Under the pieces are notes generated by a model. The model searched no databases and was not told where the DNA came from. It worked only from the letters and a program-made list of their open reading frames with translations. Shown here piece by piece: positions 1 to 6,949 of a stretch of DNA of 15,216 nt. The stretch's first letter is position 1. Each line of letters starts with the position of its first letter. Position numbers and translations under genes: made by a program. Source of the stretch: Candidatus Peregrinibacteria bacterium (GTDB lineage Bacteria; Patescibacteriota; Gracilibacteria; UBA1369; LOWO2-01-FULL-3); assembly GCA_016186245.1 (NCBI GenBank), contig JACPLZ010000022.1, positions 1-15,216 on the forward strand, written 5' to 3'.

Positions 1-22
1 GATGATATACAATTTTGTACAT
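1..22 (-). CDS. RelE/ParE-type toxin, N-terminal fragment (runs off the window)
   Basis: Only seven codons are visible: ATG at 22..20 on the minus strand reads MYKIVYH and continues past position 1. It starts 6 nt after the antitoxin stop, in the same direction. An opening of the form MYxIxY followed by a basic stretch is typical of RelE/ParE-superfamily ribonuclease or gyrase-poisoning toxins, and the gene order antitoxin then toxin is the usual one for Phd/YefM modules. The call rests on this context plus seven residues, so another toxin fold such as Txe/YoeB cannot be excluded. Confidence 0.55.
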
Positions 23-28
23 GGTTTG

Positions 29-313
29 TCACTTTATTCCTAATTTTTTAGCCGCCAATGACGACGGCAGATAATCGCTCTCTTTGCTATTTTGATGTCT
101 TTCCTTTGCCATATATCCCAGCACGACATCTTCAAAAGTATCAATAATATCTTTTTTCTCTTCATATTGGCCGAATTCTTCCAATACGGCAACGGGCTTT
201 CCACGTTTTGTGATTATAACAGTTTTAAACTTCAGATTTTTAGACAAACTTGGAATTTCATGGCGTAATTCCGCCATGCCTACCATTGTTATTTCATCAT
301 TAATTTTAATCAT
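29..313 (-). CDS. Phd/YefM-family antitoxin of a type II toxin-antitoxin module
   Basis: A 94-residue protein. Its N-terminal half fits the Phd/YefM antitoxin fold: a start consisting of a short strand, then MAELRHEIPSLSKNLK (helix 1) and the strand-turn VIITKRGKPVAVLEE, in which the TKRGKPVAVL turn is the family hallmark. The C-terminal third is polar and charged, as expected for the flexible segment that wraps the toxin. Known members bind their own promoter through the N-terminal domain and neutralise the toxin with the C-terminal tail. It ends with TGA 6 nt before the toxin start, so the two genes are co-transcribed. No Shine-Dalgarno sequence is visible before the ATG at 313. Confidence 0.85.
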   Translation of the reverse strand: MIKINDEITMVGMAELRHEIPSLSKNLKFKTVIITKRGKPVAVLEEFGQYEEKKDIIDTFEDVVLGYMAKERHQNSKESDYLPSSLAAKKLGIK

Positions 314-347
314 AAAATTTGAATATTACAATAAAATATACAGCCCA

Positions 348-376
348 ATTGTACATCAGACGGTACATCAAGTCAA
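348..376 (-). promoter_or_regulatory. Promoter and probable autoregulatory operator of the toxin-antitoxin module
   Basis: Read on the minus strand: TTGACT (376-371), a 17-nt spacer, then TACAAT (353-348), 34 nt before the antitoxin ATG. The spacer holds a direct repeat of TGATGTAC (plus-strand GTACATCA at 351-358 and 363-370) with 12-bp period, slightly more than one helical turn, overlapping the -10 box. Antitoxins of this family usually repress their own promoter through short repeats in this position; that this repeat is the operator is inferred. Confidence 0.6.
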
Positions 377-388
377 TATTCAAATGTT

Positions 389-598
389 TCAAAACATCGC
401 AATCTGCCCGCCAAATTTATATCGGCCGCCATATTCTTTCAACGATCTTCGCCAGGCTTTAAACCGTTGCCACAAACTGCGTTTTCTGGCATTGATCTGT
501 TTTTTCCATCCCGTAGCCGGATTGAAGTTTTTTTTGTGGAATCTGAATCTGTTGGCTTTTTTCTGCTGGCTGGTGTCGATTGTGAGTGTGATAAACAT
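389..598 (-). CDS. Small basic hypothetical protein downstream of lexA
   Basis: A 69-residue, strongly basic ORF rich in Lys, Arg and aromatic residues, with no membrane segment and no motif I recognise. Its C-terminal part WQRFKAWRRSLKEYGG looks like an amphipathic basic helix, which could bind nucleic acid or membranes. Codon choice (many AAA, GAA, GGC) resembles the neighbours. It lies 113 nt downstream of the lexA stop on the same strand. A possible -10 box TATAAC (613-608, minus) sits 9 nt before the ATG, the same leaderless spacing seen at other genes in this window, but no good -35 accompanies it. Position after lexA raises the possibility of a damage-inducible small protein; nothing in the sequence proves this. 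Confidence 0.45.
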   Translation of the reverse strand: MFITLTIDTSQQKKANRFRFHKKNFNPATGWKKQINARKRSLWQRFKAWRRSLKEYGGRYKFGGQIAMF

Positions 599-711
599 GT
601 TGATTTGGTTATAGAAATGATAGAAATAGTATTTTACTGTCCAGGCAGGTACGACTCAGTCGAAAATAGCTTGTCTCCTTGTAAAATAGCAATTTTTATC
701 ATTTCTTAGGT

Positions 712-1347
712 TTATTGATACTTCCGGATTAACGCGGTCACGACACCCTGGGCAGTCAATTCATTCAGCGGATAGATATCGTCATATTCTTTATTCTCAG
801 CCTTTAAATAAACTTTGCCGCCTTCTTTCACAAAGCGTTTCAGGGTATTTTGATTATCCACCAGCGCCACAACAATATCTCCATTTCGCGGCTCTTTTTT
901 GGAATTTACAACCACCAGATCCCCTTCAAAAATTCCAGCGTCAATCATGCTGTTTCCTGTAACTTCCACAAGGAAAAAATCTCTGGAATTTTTTGCCATT
1001 CCTTCATCCACGCTTACCCAATTATTGATATATTCTTCTGTAAAAACCGGTCCTCCCGCGGGAATAAATCCCAAAACCGGCAATTTCAAACCGGTTTCAC
1101 CATGCAATTTTTCACGCACGCTTGGCAAAAGACCGATGCCGCGCGGCGTGCCATCCATCGTTATGTGTCCTTTTTTTTGGAGGCCGGCCAGATGTTTCAA
1201 AATACTGTTATCGGATTTATATTTAAATTTTTTGCACATCTCCCGTAAAATAGGTGATTTGCCATTTTCCATCTGGTATTCTTCGATAAATTTCAGCACA
1301 GCCTCCTGTTTTTTAGTGAGAGGATCGTCTTTTGTTGAAGGTCTCAT
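712..1347 (-). CDS. lexA: LexA SOS-response repressor / self-cleaving peptidase (S24 family)
   Basis: 211 residues, normal LexA length. The N-terminal winged helix-turn-helix DNA-binding domain spans about 8-70 (recognition region SDNSILKHLAGLQKKGHI). The self-cleavage bond is Ala97-Gly98 in FIPAGGPV. The S24 peptidase domain supplies the catalytic dyad Ser133 (TGNSMIDAGI) and Lys170 (NTLKRF); their 37-residue spacing equals that of E. coli LexA Ser119/Lys156. It represses DNA-damage genes until RecA filaments trigger autocleavage. The gene faces away from the tandem MutS-like gene across a 123-bp intergenic region, which makes that gene the first candidate target. The chosen ATG gives the usual start ahead of the HTH; no Shine-Dalgarno is seen. 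Confidence 0.95.
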   Translation of the reverse strand: MRPSTKDDPLTKKQEAVLKFIEEYQMENGKSPILREMCKKFKYKSDNSILKHLAGLQKKGHITMDGTPRGIGLLPSVREKLHGETGLKLPVLGFIPAGGPVFTEEYINNWVSVDEGMAKNSRDFFLVEVTGNSMIDAGIFEGDLVVVNSKKEPRNGDIVVALVDNQNTLKRFVKEGGKVYLKAENKEYDDIYPLNELTAQGVVTALIRKYQ

Positions 1348-1377
1348 GGGAATTTGGGTTAGAATTATAAGCAGACG

Positions 1378-1412
1378 CTCACCATAATAGGTGAGTTAGC
1401 ATCCACTATCAA
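1378..1412 (-). promoter_or_regulatory. lexA promoter with an overlapping 18-bp palindrome (candidate operator)
   Basis: Minus strand: TTGATA (1412-1407), exactly 17 nt, then TATTAT (1389-1384), about 37 nt before the lexA ATG. The -10 box is the centre of the palindrome CTCACC-ATAATA-GGTGAG (1378-1395, perfect 6-bp arms). A dyad centred on the -10 box of lexA is where an autoregulatory LexA box would be expected. The motif does not match the E. coli (CTGT-N8-ACAG) or Gram-positive (GAAC-N4-GTTC) boxes, so the operator call is an inference. Confidence 0.55.
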
Positions 1413-1433
1413 GATGAACGTGCAAACATCCGA

Positions 1434-1461
1434 TTGACAAATTGTACAATATACCTATAAT
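1434..1461 (+). promoter_or_regulatory. Strong near-consensus promoter of the tandem MutS-like gene, with a 10-bp palindrome in the spacer
   Basis: TTGACA (1434-1439), 16-nt spacer, TATAAT (1456-1461): both hexamers perfect. The spacer contains the perfect palindrome ATTGTACAAT (1441-1450), well placed for a repressor. The ATG at 1471 lies 9 nt past the -10 box, so transcription should start about 2-3 nt upstream of the codon and the mRNA should be leaderless; no Shine-Dalgarno is present. Confidence 0.75.
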
Positions 1462-1470
1462 AACACTCCT

Positions 1471-4400
1471 ATGGATAAAACACCAAAATATAGTCCGCCT
1501 GAAGATATAAAACCAGCAGAGGCGCATCCCGAAGCACGTAGAATTTCGGCAAAACTCCGGGATGATAGAAATCAGGAACAGCTCAAACTTCTTCAGGCAT
1601 TTAGACTGGAATGGCTATATGACGAGAGGAATTCAGCATCTTTTATCAATTACTACGGGAGCAATTTTTACCCGGAGTATATTCCAGATTCAAAACTTAA
1701 AAACACAGATGGAATACCCACGGGCGTTATGAGCATATTGGATTGTAAGCCAGCATATAATCTGCATCAAACTCAAATAAGGCAAGCAGTTACAGATGAA
1801 CTTTTGAAATTTGATCCCGATAAGCTCATACAGGTACTGTGCGATATTTTTAATTGTACAAATGAGTTGTCGAGAATATTTGTTTATGACAAGGAAGCCG
1901 GTGGTGCCTATATCTATCTTGCCATTAAGGGTGAACATGCTGCCTTGAAGAGTGTAGAGGCATATTTTCAGGATTGCCATACTGCCGTCTCCGGGATTAT
2001 GAAACAATTATCCGGTTTCAATACCGCAGCATATCCATTCTTGGCAAAGGTATATGCCACTCTCACAGAAAGTTTGGAAAGACTTGGTCAGACTGTTGAT
2101 TTTACAAGGATTAAAAATGGTGAAACCGGTCTTGCTCAAGAAATTGAGAAGCAGATGAATGTGGTAAATAACAATCACCGAAATTTATCTACCGCCGCCT
2201 GCCTGGCAAAGCTTGCCATACAGGAAGGCTACGGCAGGGCGGAATTTGACCCCAAGCAGCCAAGAACCTTCGAAGGAGGATGGCATATTGGATCGGACAG
2301 AGAAAAAGAGGTTTGCAATCCATCAGTTGATGATTCTCCAATTACAGTATTTGAGGGACCTAATATGTCCGGTAAAAGCCATTCGGGACTCGAAAGAGAA
2401 TTTGGAGCGCAATGGTCCGCGCAGTTGTTTGGATACGGCCCATTTCGCAGAGGAAATTTTCCCGTTCACTATCGTTATTTTGTACTCATCTCAGGAGCAG
2501 ACAACGGCAGCAGGCGCTTCAACGTAAACACGCACATAGGTGAAATACGTAGTTGGATGGGAATCATTAATGAAGCATCGATGTTTCCAGGAAGGATGTT
2601 TATATGTGCGGATGAACCTTTTCCCAGTACCTCTCCGCAGGATCAAGATGCGCTCATTCATGGAATCGGACTTAGGTTAACTCAACTTGGAGAACGATTG
2701 CTTATCACAACGCATAACGAAAGATCGATAAGCCGTTACCGGGACAATGCCAATACCAGGTCATATCACTTTGAAACTTCTATTGATGCTGACGGCAAGC
2801 TCCAATGCCGGTATACCCTTTCGGAAATTACCGGTGAAAATAAGGCGGACTCACACGCTGTCACGGTAATGAGATTGCTTGGTGTAAATGATGATCTCAT
2901 CAGGCGCACAAATGAATATGTTGCCGGTACGGCTCCGGAAGCCGGAAAATTCAGACAAAAACAATGGCCGCAATTGGGAAGATATACAGACAGCGAAAGG
3001 GAAGAAATGAAACAATCGGCGGTAGTGCCCACACGCTTTGCTACCACAGGACGCATTGCGTCATTTGGAACGTCAGGTGAAGTTTTACAGCATAAAGCTT
3101 CTTTAATAAGTGAAACTTACGATTATAAAACACAGGCCGGACCGGTTAGTAGGGACGTATACAGTGATCCAGTCTTACATTACGCTGAAAATATGTACCT
3201 TGATCCGCATCCATGTTCTCCAAAAGAAACACTCGAGCGGCAAAAAACTCTCGAAGCTTTACTCCAGGATACCGAATTACTTGAAAAGCTTTCCAGTCTA
3301 AACGATATAATACGTCGTTTTTTGTCGGACATAAAATGGTTACCTGCGGGAGCATTGGAATTTTCCCGATTAGCTTCCGTAAACAAAGCTTTAAAGCCAT
3401 CCATTTCCAAGCCAAAGCATAATATGGCAAAAATTGACAAAGATAATTACAAAATGATGATAATGTTTTTAGAATTTAATAAAAAAATATTGGGTGAAAA
3501 ATTTTCACTCGATGCGGAGCTCAATAAATTCAAAGAGTGTTTCGACGTCTATTCAAATGACCCCCAAAATCCGGATGTAAAAAAACAAATTGAGGAAATG
3601 TTTGCGCGTATGGAAAAATTATGCGACGACTTACCGGACATTTCTCTTTTTGAATGCGACATTGATGCAATAGGGAATGAACTGAAGTCTATCCTGGATT
3701 TTGCCATCGGTCGCCTTGATTTGGAAGATTTTGCAGATGATATATTTTTCTGCCTTGCTTTACGCGCATTATTGGGTGGAGAGCCTCCAGAAATACAGGA
3801 ATTTTTAAACAACCTGCGCGCAGTCGATTCCGTACATTGTCATCAAATTGCCAATGGATTAAAAACTTTATGGGATCAGGCCGCCATTTCTTTGAGTACG
3901 AGAGATGCGGATTGGCAGGAAACAGTACCTATATGTGATACTCGCAAAATTTATGAGAAATTAGTGAAATACCATCGATCGAAACAGCAACAATTAAAAG
4001 GTGTGGAACAAAATGCAATTGATGATTTACTGATTTCGCAGCAGGAGGACACGCAATTGATGGAAAAACACGCCGATGCATTATCAAGAATAGACCAAGA
4101 CAGCGATGAAGCCATAGCACAATTAAGTGTGGCGCGAGATTATTTTGCGGAAACACATGATTTGAACGTGAGTGAATCGGACTTTGAGTCATTGAAAGAA
4201 CACATCGGTATTGTCGGCGCATATCTGGATTTGGATGAAGGCATCATTGAGAAGTTTTTTGATGAAATTGATGTCATCCAGGAGAAATGGGTTGGTATTA
4301 GTGTGAAAAATGAGATCAAAGGTGATGCATATGGAACAACTAAGATAAACAAAATTGCACAACAATTTAAGTCTGGAAACGAAACCGGATTCGATACCAT

Positions 4401-5268
4401 GGATCAATTTTTGGCAGCACAGGCACGAGTTTTATCGGATATTGATTCTAAACAGGAAACGTTACAGGGTGTCAAAGAAAAACTGAAAGAAACATCTACT
4501 CATAAACTTCACATAACGCTTAACTTTAATCCTAACGCGCTTATGCGGGAATTTTTTGCATCGTTGGCATTGCCGCGTATTGCACAAATAATACGGGAAG
4601 GAGCATTCGCGAAAGTTGAGTTTAATGAATCGGGCAGGATAGAAATAATTCAGGGAAAAAATATGAGGAATAAGAACTACCGGGCGCAAAATACGCAATT
4701 TAATGATGGGCAAAAACTGCGAACTCTTCGCAGCCGAAACGGTTCAGGAAAAAGCGCTTATTTAGAGGCTCAATTAACGGGCATGGCATTTGCAATGGCG
4801 ACTGGATATTATCCGGCGGCATCTGCCACCATGCCGCATTTTGACAGGATAGCTTTCTTGCGTACGCCGAAAACGAAAGGAAACAATGATATGAGTTCTT
4901 TCGGTGAAGAAGCGCTCCGGATAAATGAACTCTACAATATGTTACAAGGGGATGAATGTGTTTTATACCTGATTGATGAGCTGGGAACGACAACCTCGCC
5001 ATTATACCAGGGGGCGCTCATACATGCTTTGAGTTGCTGTGCCCTGGAGCACGGTCAAATAGGTGTTATCGCCACTCATCATCACGAGCCGTGCAGAAAA
5101 TTAGAAACACAATATCCTGTATTTGTAACGCCTGGCAGATTTGCGGAAAATTTTGAGCTTATCGAAGGAGAAGCCGGCGATTCGGAAGGTGTTGAAATTG
5201 CTGAAAAAGAGGGGCTTGATTCCACGGTGATTAAATTCGCCAAACTGGCAAAAGAGAGTGCAAAATAA
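1471..5268 (+). CDS. Tandem MutS-like protein: two MutS-family core + ATPase modules fused in one chain
   Basis: 1265 residues, two paralogous halves. Half 1 (about 1-540): a helical region resembling the MutS core/lever domain, with the stretch STAACLAKLAIQEGYGRAEF before an ATPase that has Walker A GPNMSGKS (296-303), the signature NTHIGE (353-358), Walker B ending DE (381-382) and the TTH motif (His415). Half 2 (about 560-1265): another core-like helical region starting near YLDPHPCSPKETLERQ (576-591), then Walker A SRNGSGKS (1088-1095), MSSFGE (1141-1146), Walker B DELGTTTS (1169-1176) and ATHHHE (His1203). The Walker B regions align: STSPQDQDALIHG against TTSPLYQGALIHA. No mismatch-recognition domain (Phe-X-Glu), connector, Smr or HNH domain is apparent. 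MutS proteins work as dimers with shared ATP sites; this chain would supply both subunits. Substrate and role are unknown; repair or recombination is inferred from family and the lexA neighbour. Confidence 0.85.
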   Translation: MDKTPKYSPPEDIKPAEAHPEARRISAKLRDDRNQEQLKLLQAFRLEWLYDERNSASFINYYGSNFYPEYIPDSKLKNTDGIPTGVMSILDCKPAYNLHQTQIRQAVTDELLKFDPDKLIQVLCDIFNCTNELSRIFVYDKEAGGAYIYLAIKGEHAALKSVEAYFQDCHTAVSGIMKQLSGFNTAAYPFLAKVYATLTESLERLGQTVDFTRIKNGETGLAQEIEKQMNVVNNNHRNLSTAACLAKLAIQEGYGRAEFDPKQPRTFEGGWHIGSDREKEVCNPSVDDSPITVFEGPNMSGKSHSGLEREFGAQWSAQLFGYGPFRRGNFPVHYRYFVLISGADNGSRRFNVNTHIGEIRSWMGIINEASMFPGRMFICADEPFPSTSPQDQDALIHGIGLRLTQLGERLLITTHNERSISRYRDNANTRSYHFETSIDADGKLQCRYTLSEITGENKADSHAVTVMRLLGVNDDLIRRTNEYVAGTAPEAGKFRQKQWPQLGRYTDSEREEMKQSAVVPTRFATTGRIASFGTSGEVLQHKASLISETYDYKTQAGPVSRDVYSDPVLHYAENMYLDPHPCSPKETLERQKTLEALLQDTELLEKLSSLNDIIRRFLSDIKWLPAGALEFSRLASVNKALKPSISKPKHNMAKIDKDNYKMMIMFLEFNKKILGEKFSLDAELNKFKECFDVYSNDPQNPDVKKQIEEMFARMEKLCDDLPDISLFECDIDAIGNELKSILDFAIGRLDLEDFADDIFFCLALRALLGGEPPEIQEFLNNLRAVDSVHCHQIANGLKTLWDQAAISLSTRDADWQETVPICDTRKIYEKLVKYHRSKQQQLKGVEQNAIDDLLISQQEDTQLMEKHADALSRIDQDSDEAIAQLSVARDYFAETHDLNVSESDFESLKEHIGIVGAYLDLDEGIIEKFFDEIDVIQEKWVGISVKNEIKGDAYGTTKINKIAQQFKSGNETGFDTMDQFLAAQARVLSDIDSKQETLQGVKEKLKETSTHKLHITLNFNPNALMREFFASLALPRIAQIIREGAFAKVEFNESGRIEIIQGKNMRNKNYRAQNTQFNDGQKLRTLRSRNGSGKSAYLEAQLTGMAFAMATGYYPAASATMPHFDRIAFLRTPKTKGNNDMSSFGEEALRINELYNMLQGDECVLYLIDELGTTTSPLYQGALIHALSCCALEHGQIGVIATHHHEPCRKLETQYPVFVTPGRFAENFELIEGEAGDSEGVEIAEKEGLDSTVIKFAKLAKESAK

Positions 5269-5272
5269 AAAA

Positions 5273-5560
5273 CTAATCGCTTTCCTGCATGTAATCCACC
5301 ACAATAGAAATTATGCTTTTCACAGTATTATTGCAGGATTTAAATTGAATTTTATCCAGCGCCTCATTCCCATATTTTCTCATCAAATCGCTGATTAGAG
5401 CATGTATAAACGACTGTGTGGCTCCTTCAATTTTTTCAAAATCCAATATGATATTTTTATGTTTATCCATGGCCGGAATCAGTTTTTTAAATCTGATTTC
5501 AGCAGCAATATCCTTGTTCTCGGCAAACGGACCAACAAGTTTGAATAATTTTATGATCAT
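5273..5560 (-). CDS. STAS-like domain protein (DUF4325 type)
   Basis: A single-domain protein of 95 residues. The alternating strand-helix pattern with a central IILDFEKIEGATQSFIHALI followed by a helix and a Tyr-Gly turn matches the STAS-like DUF4325 family, relatives of anti-sigma-factor antagonists such as SpoIIAA. The Thr-Gln-Ser-Phe segment sits where classical STAS antagonists carry their phosphorylated Ser/Thr, so Thr or Ser here may be the phospho-acceptor (inference). Its ATG overlaps the stop of the upstream GHKL ATPase gene (ATGA, 5557-5560), implying coupled translation and a stoichiometric partnership. The stop (TAG, 5273-5275) is 4 nt from the stop of the convergent MutS-like gene. 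Confidence 0.75.
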   Translation of the reverse strand: MIIKLFKLVGPFAENKDIAAEIRFKKLIPAMDKHKNIILDFEKIEGATQSFIHALISDLMRKYGNEALDKIQFKSCNNTVKSIISIVVDYMQESD

Positions 5561-6516
5561 ATAAATTGCGGTTTTTTATAACGGGCTTTTTTCCTTTCCT
5601 TTATGGCTTCATTCAGGGTCCCATTCAATAGCTTTAAAATGAGGGAAAATTCCTGCGTCGTATCCAGCGAAAGATCTATGCCGACAACGGTTCCTTCCCA
5701 GGCAGGCAAATTATTTTTTTTAGAATGTCTGTCCTCAAAAGGATCAGCATGTAATGTTATTTTTTTACCCCGTCTTTTTAGAAGTTTATACATTGCTTTA
5801 CCGCTGTAAATAACAAAAAAATCACTATTCACGGAGGCTATTGATTTAATAAAAAACAGACCGGCTCCCGCATTCTGCTCTGTCCCCCCCTCGCGCCTTG
5901 TGGTTCCTGTGATGCCGGGAGTTAACGCCAGGCGAATCGCTTCCAAATCATTTTTGGGGCTATAGGATTGATTTATTGACTTCCAGATGCCTATACCGGT
6001 ATCAGCGATGCCAATACGGACAGTATTACTCTTTTTGTAATATTGGGCGGATACGACGGCGCCATATTTTGATTTGGAATGTTCGAGAACATTTCTTATC
6101 AATTCGCTCATTATGTAGCGTATGGGTTCAGCATGTTTGGGCTCAAGATGCAGCAACGGCGTTACTTCCGAAATGAATCTGGTTAACGCTGCAGAATCTT
6201 TTATCTGCGTCAATGGCACAAACCTGCCCGATGGTTCATGCTCTTTCATTGTAATGCCGGATGAAATACGTAAAAAATCAAACAGCCTCATCCTTTTAAG
6301 GTAATGCTTGGATTTTGCCTCAAGCTTTTCGCATTCGATTTTAGACGGTCTTGTTTTTATGCCAAGCGCAGCGATCATGGATAAAACCATAGGGTGTATG
6401 GACATCCATTTTTTATTGAATGTTATTTTTAGTTTGTCAGAATTTGTTGGAATAAAAGTTTTCAGGAAAGGATCAATATTTCCAAGCCATACTGCGTTTG
6501 GGATATGAATTTTCAT
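5557..6516 (-). CDS. GHKL (HATPase_c) ATP-binding protein paired with the STAS-like protein
   Basis: 319 residues. The C-terminal half carries the Bergerat-fold motifs: N-box ELIRNVLEHS (Glu138, Asn142), G1 box ADTGIGI (Asp172, Gly174, Gly176) and G2 box AGAGLFFIKS (217-224). No histidine-phosphotransfer (H-box), sensor, membrane or MutL/GyrB transducer domain is seen. The roughly 125-residue N-terminal region is unlike anything I can name. Architecture and the coupled STAS partner suggest a serine/threonine-kinase-like or partner-switching ATPase, as in SpoIIAB-SpoIIAA pairs, but the output (sigma factor, enzyme or otherwise) is not visible. It follows its own promoter and starts at ATG 6516 with no Shine-Dalgarno. 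Confidence 0.8.
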   Translation of the reverse strand: MKIHIPNAVWLGNIDPFLKTFIPTNSDKLKITFNKKWMSIHPMVLSMIAALGIKTRPSKIECEKLEAKSKHYLKRMRLFDFLRISSGITMKEHEPSGRFVPLTQIKDSAALTRFISEVTPLLHLEPKHAEPIRYIMSELIRNVLEHSKSKYGAVVSAQYYKKSNTVRIGIADTGIGIWKSINQSYSPKNDLEAIRLALTPGITGTTRREGGTEQNAGAGLFFIKSIASVNSDFFVIYSGKAMYKLLKRRGKKITLHADPFEDRHSKKNNLPAWEGTVVGIDLSLDTTQEFSLILKLLNGTLNEAIKERKKARYKKPQFI

Positions 6517-6522
6517 ACTAAC

Positions 6523-6552
6523 ATCCTACCGGGAATTGCCATAAAATGTCAA
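6523..6552 (-). promoter_or_regulatory. Promoter of the GHKL-STAS cassette (leaderless type)
   Basis: Minus strand: TTGACA (6552-6547), 18-nt spacer, TAGGAT (6528-6523). The ATG at 6516 is only 6 nt past the -10 box, so the transcript should begin at or next to the start codon. The -35 box lies 1 nt past the end of the upstream lemA-like gene. Confidence 0.55.
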
Positions 6553-6569
6553 ATCACCGGAATTCCCGG
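6529..6569. repeat. Inverted repeat (9-bp perfect arms) around the GHKL-STAS promoter
   Basis: CCGGGAATT at 6529-6537 and its exact complement AATTCCCGG at 6561-6569, separated by 23 nt that contain the -35 box. The left arm abuts the -10 box; the right arm is inside the end of the lemA-like gene. It could be a split operator or a stem-loop in read-through RNA from the ftsW-murG operon; there is no T-run, so an ordinary intrinsic terminator is unlikely. Confidence 0.5.
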
Positions 6570-6949
6570 CATTTCTCATCCACTTCCCCGATCTCCCTCT
6601 TCAATTCCAAAAAATTAGTATCCTTTTTCAGGCTTTCAATTTCATTTTCCAGGCCAAGCATTTTTTGCAGCGCGGCATTTAATTCTTCACTATCTTTGAG
6701 TCCAATCCGGGCTTCCGTCCGCGCTTTAATCAGTCGATCCACCAGCTCGTTTCGACTCATGTCGTGCCGCCTGAAAGTCTCAATTAAATTTGGTATCAGG
6801 TCCAGTTTTTTTCTCAACAGCTCCTCGACCGCCAAGCGCTTCCCCATCTCAATTTTTTTTAAAAACACTCTGTGTCTTACAACAACCGAACCCCACAACA
6901 GCGCCAAAAACACCGCCGCGCTTCCAATTAAAATCAAAGTCTGATTCAT
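6554..6949 (-). CDS. LemA-like membrane-anchored coiled-coil protein, C-terminally short
   Basis: 131 residues. An N-terminal hydrophobic helix (about 4-25) is followed by a helical region with RKKLDLIPNLIETFRRHD, which matches the LemA family signature (RRxDLIPNLVETV), and later TNFLELKREIGEVDE, matching the LemA TNFLxLQxxLxxxE segment. Typical LemA proteins of about 180-190 residues go on with a conserved arginine/YN-rich stretch; here TGA comes about 10 residues after the TNFLEL block, so the last helix is missing. No frameshift that would restore it is obvious. The ATG overlaps the murG stop (6946-6949), making it the last gene of ftsW-murG-lemA. Family function is poorly known; envelope-associated. 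Confidence 0.65.
   Translation of the reverse strand: MNQTLILIGSAAVFLALLWGSVVVRHRVFLKKIEMGKRLAVEELLRKKLDLIPNLIETFRRHDMSRNELVDRLIKARTEARIGLKDSEELNAALQKMLGLENEIESLKKDTNFLELKREIGEVDEKCREFR

Noticed and set aside
634..702. A 22-codon ORF (MIKIAILQGDKL...) directly after lexA
   Set aside because: No Shine-Dalgarno, no homology, and too short to support; possibly a chance ORF or a remnant.
15..1448. TTGTACA recurring at 15-21, 349-355 and 1442-1448 as a shared regulatory motif
   Set aside because: The same heptamer occurs inside the MutS-like coding sequence (1854-1860) and the contexts differ, so chance in A+T-rich DNA is enough.
5557..6516. The GHKL protein as a MutL partner of the MutS-like protein
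   Set aside because: It lacks the MutL motifs (GFRGEAL and the transducer domain) and its translationally coupled partner is a STAS-like protein.
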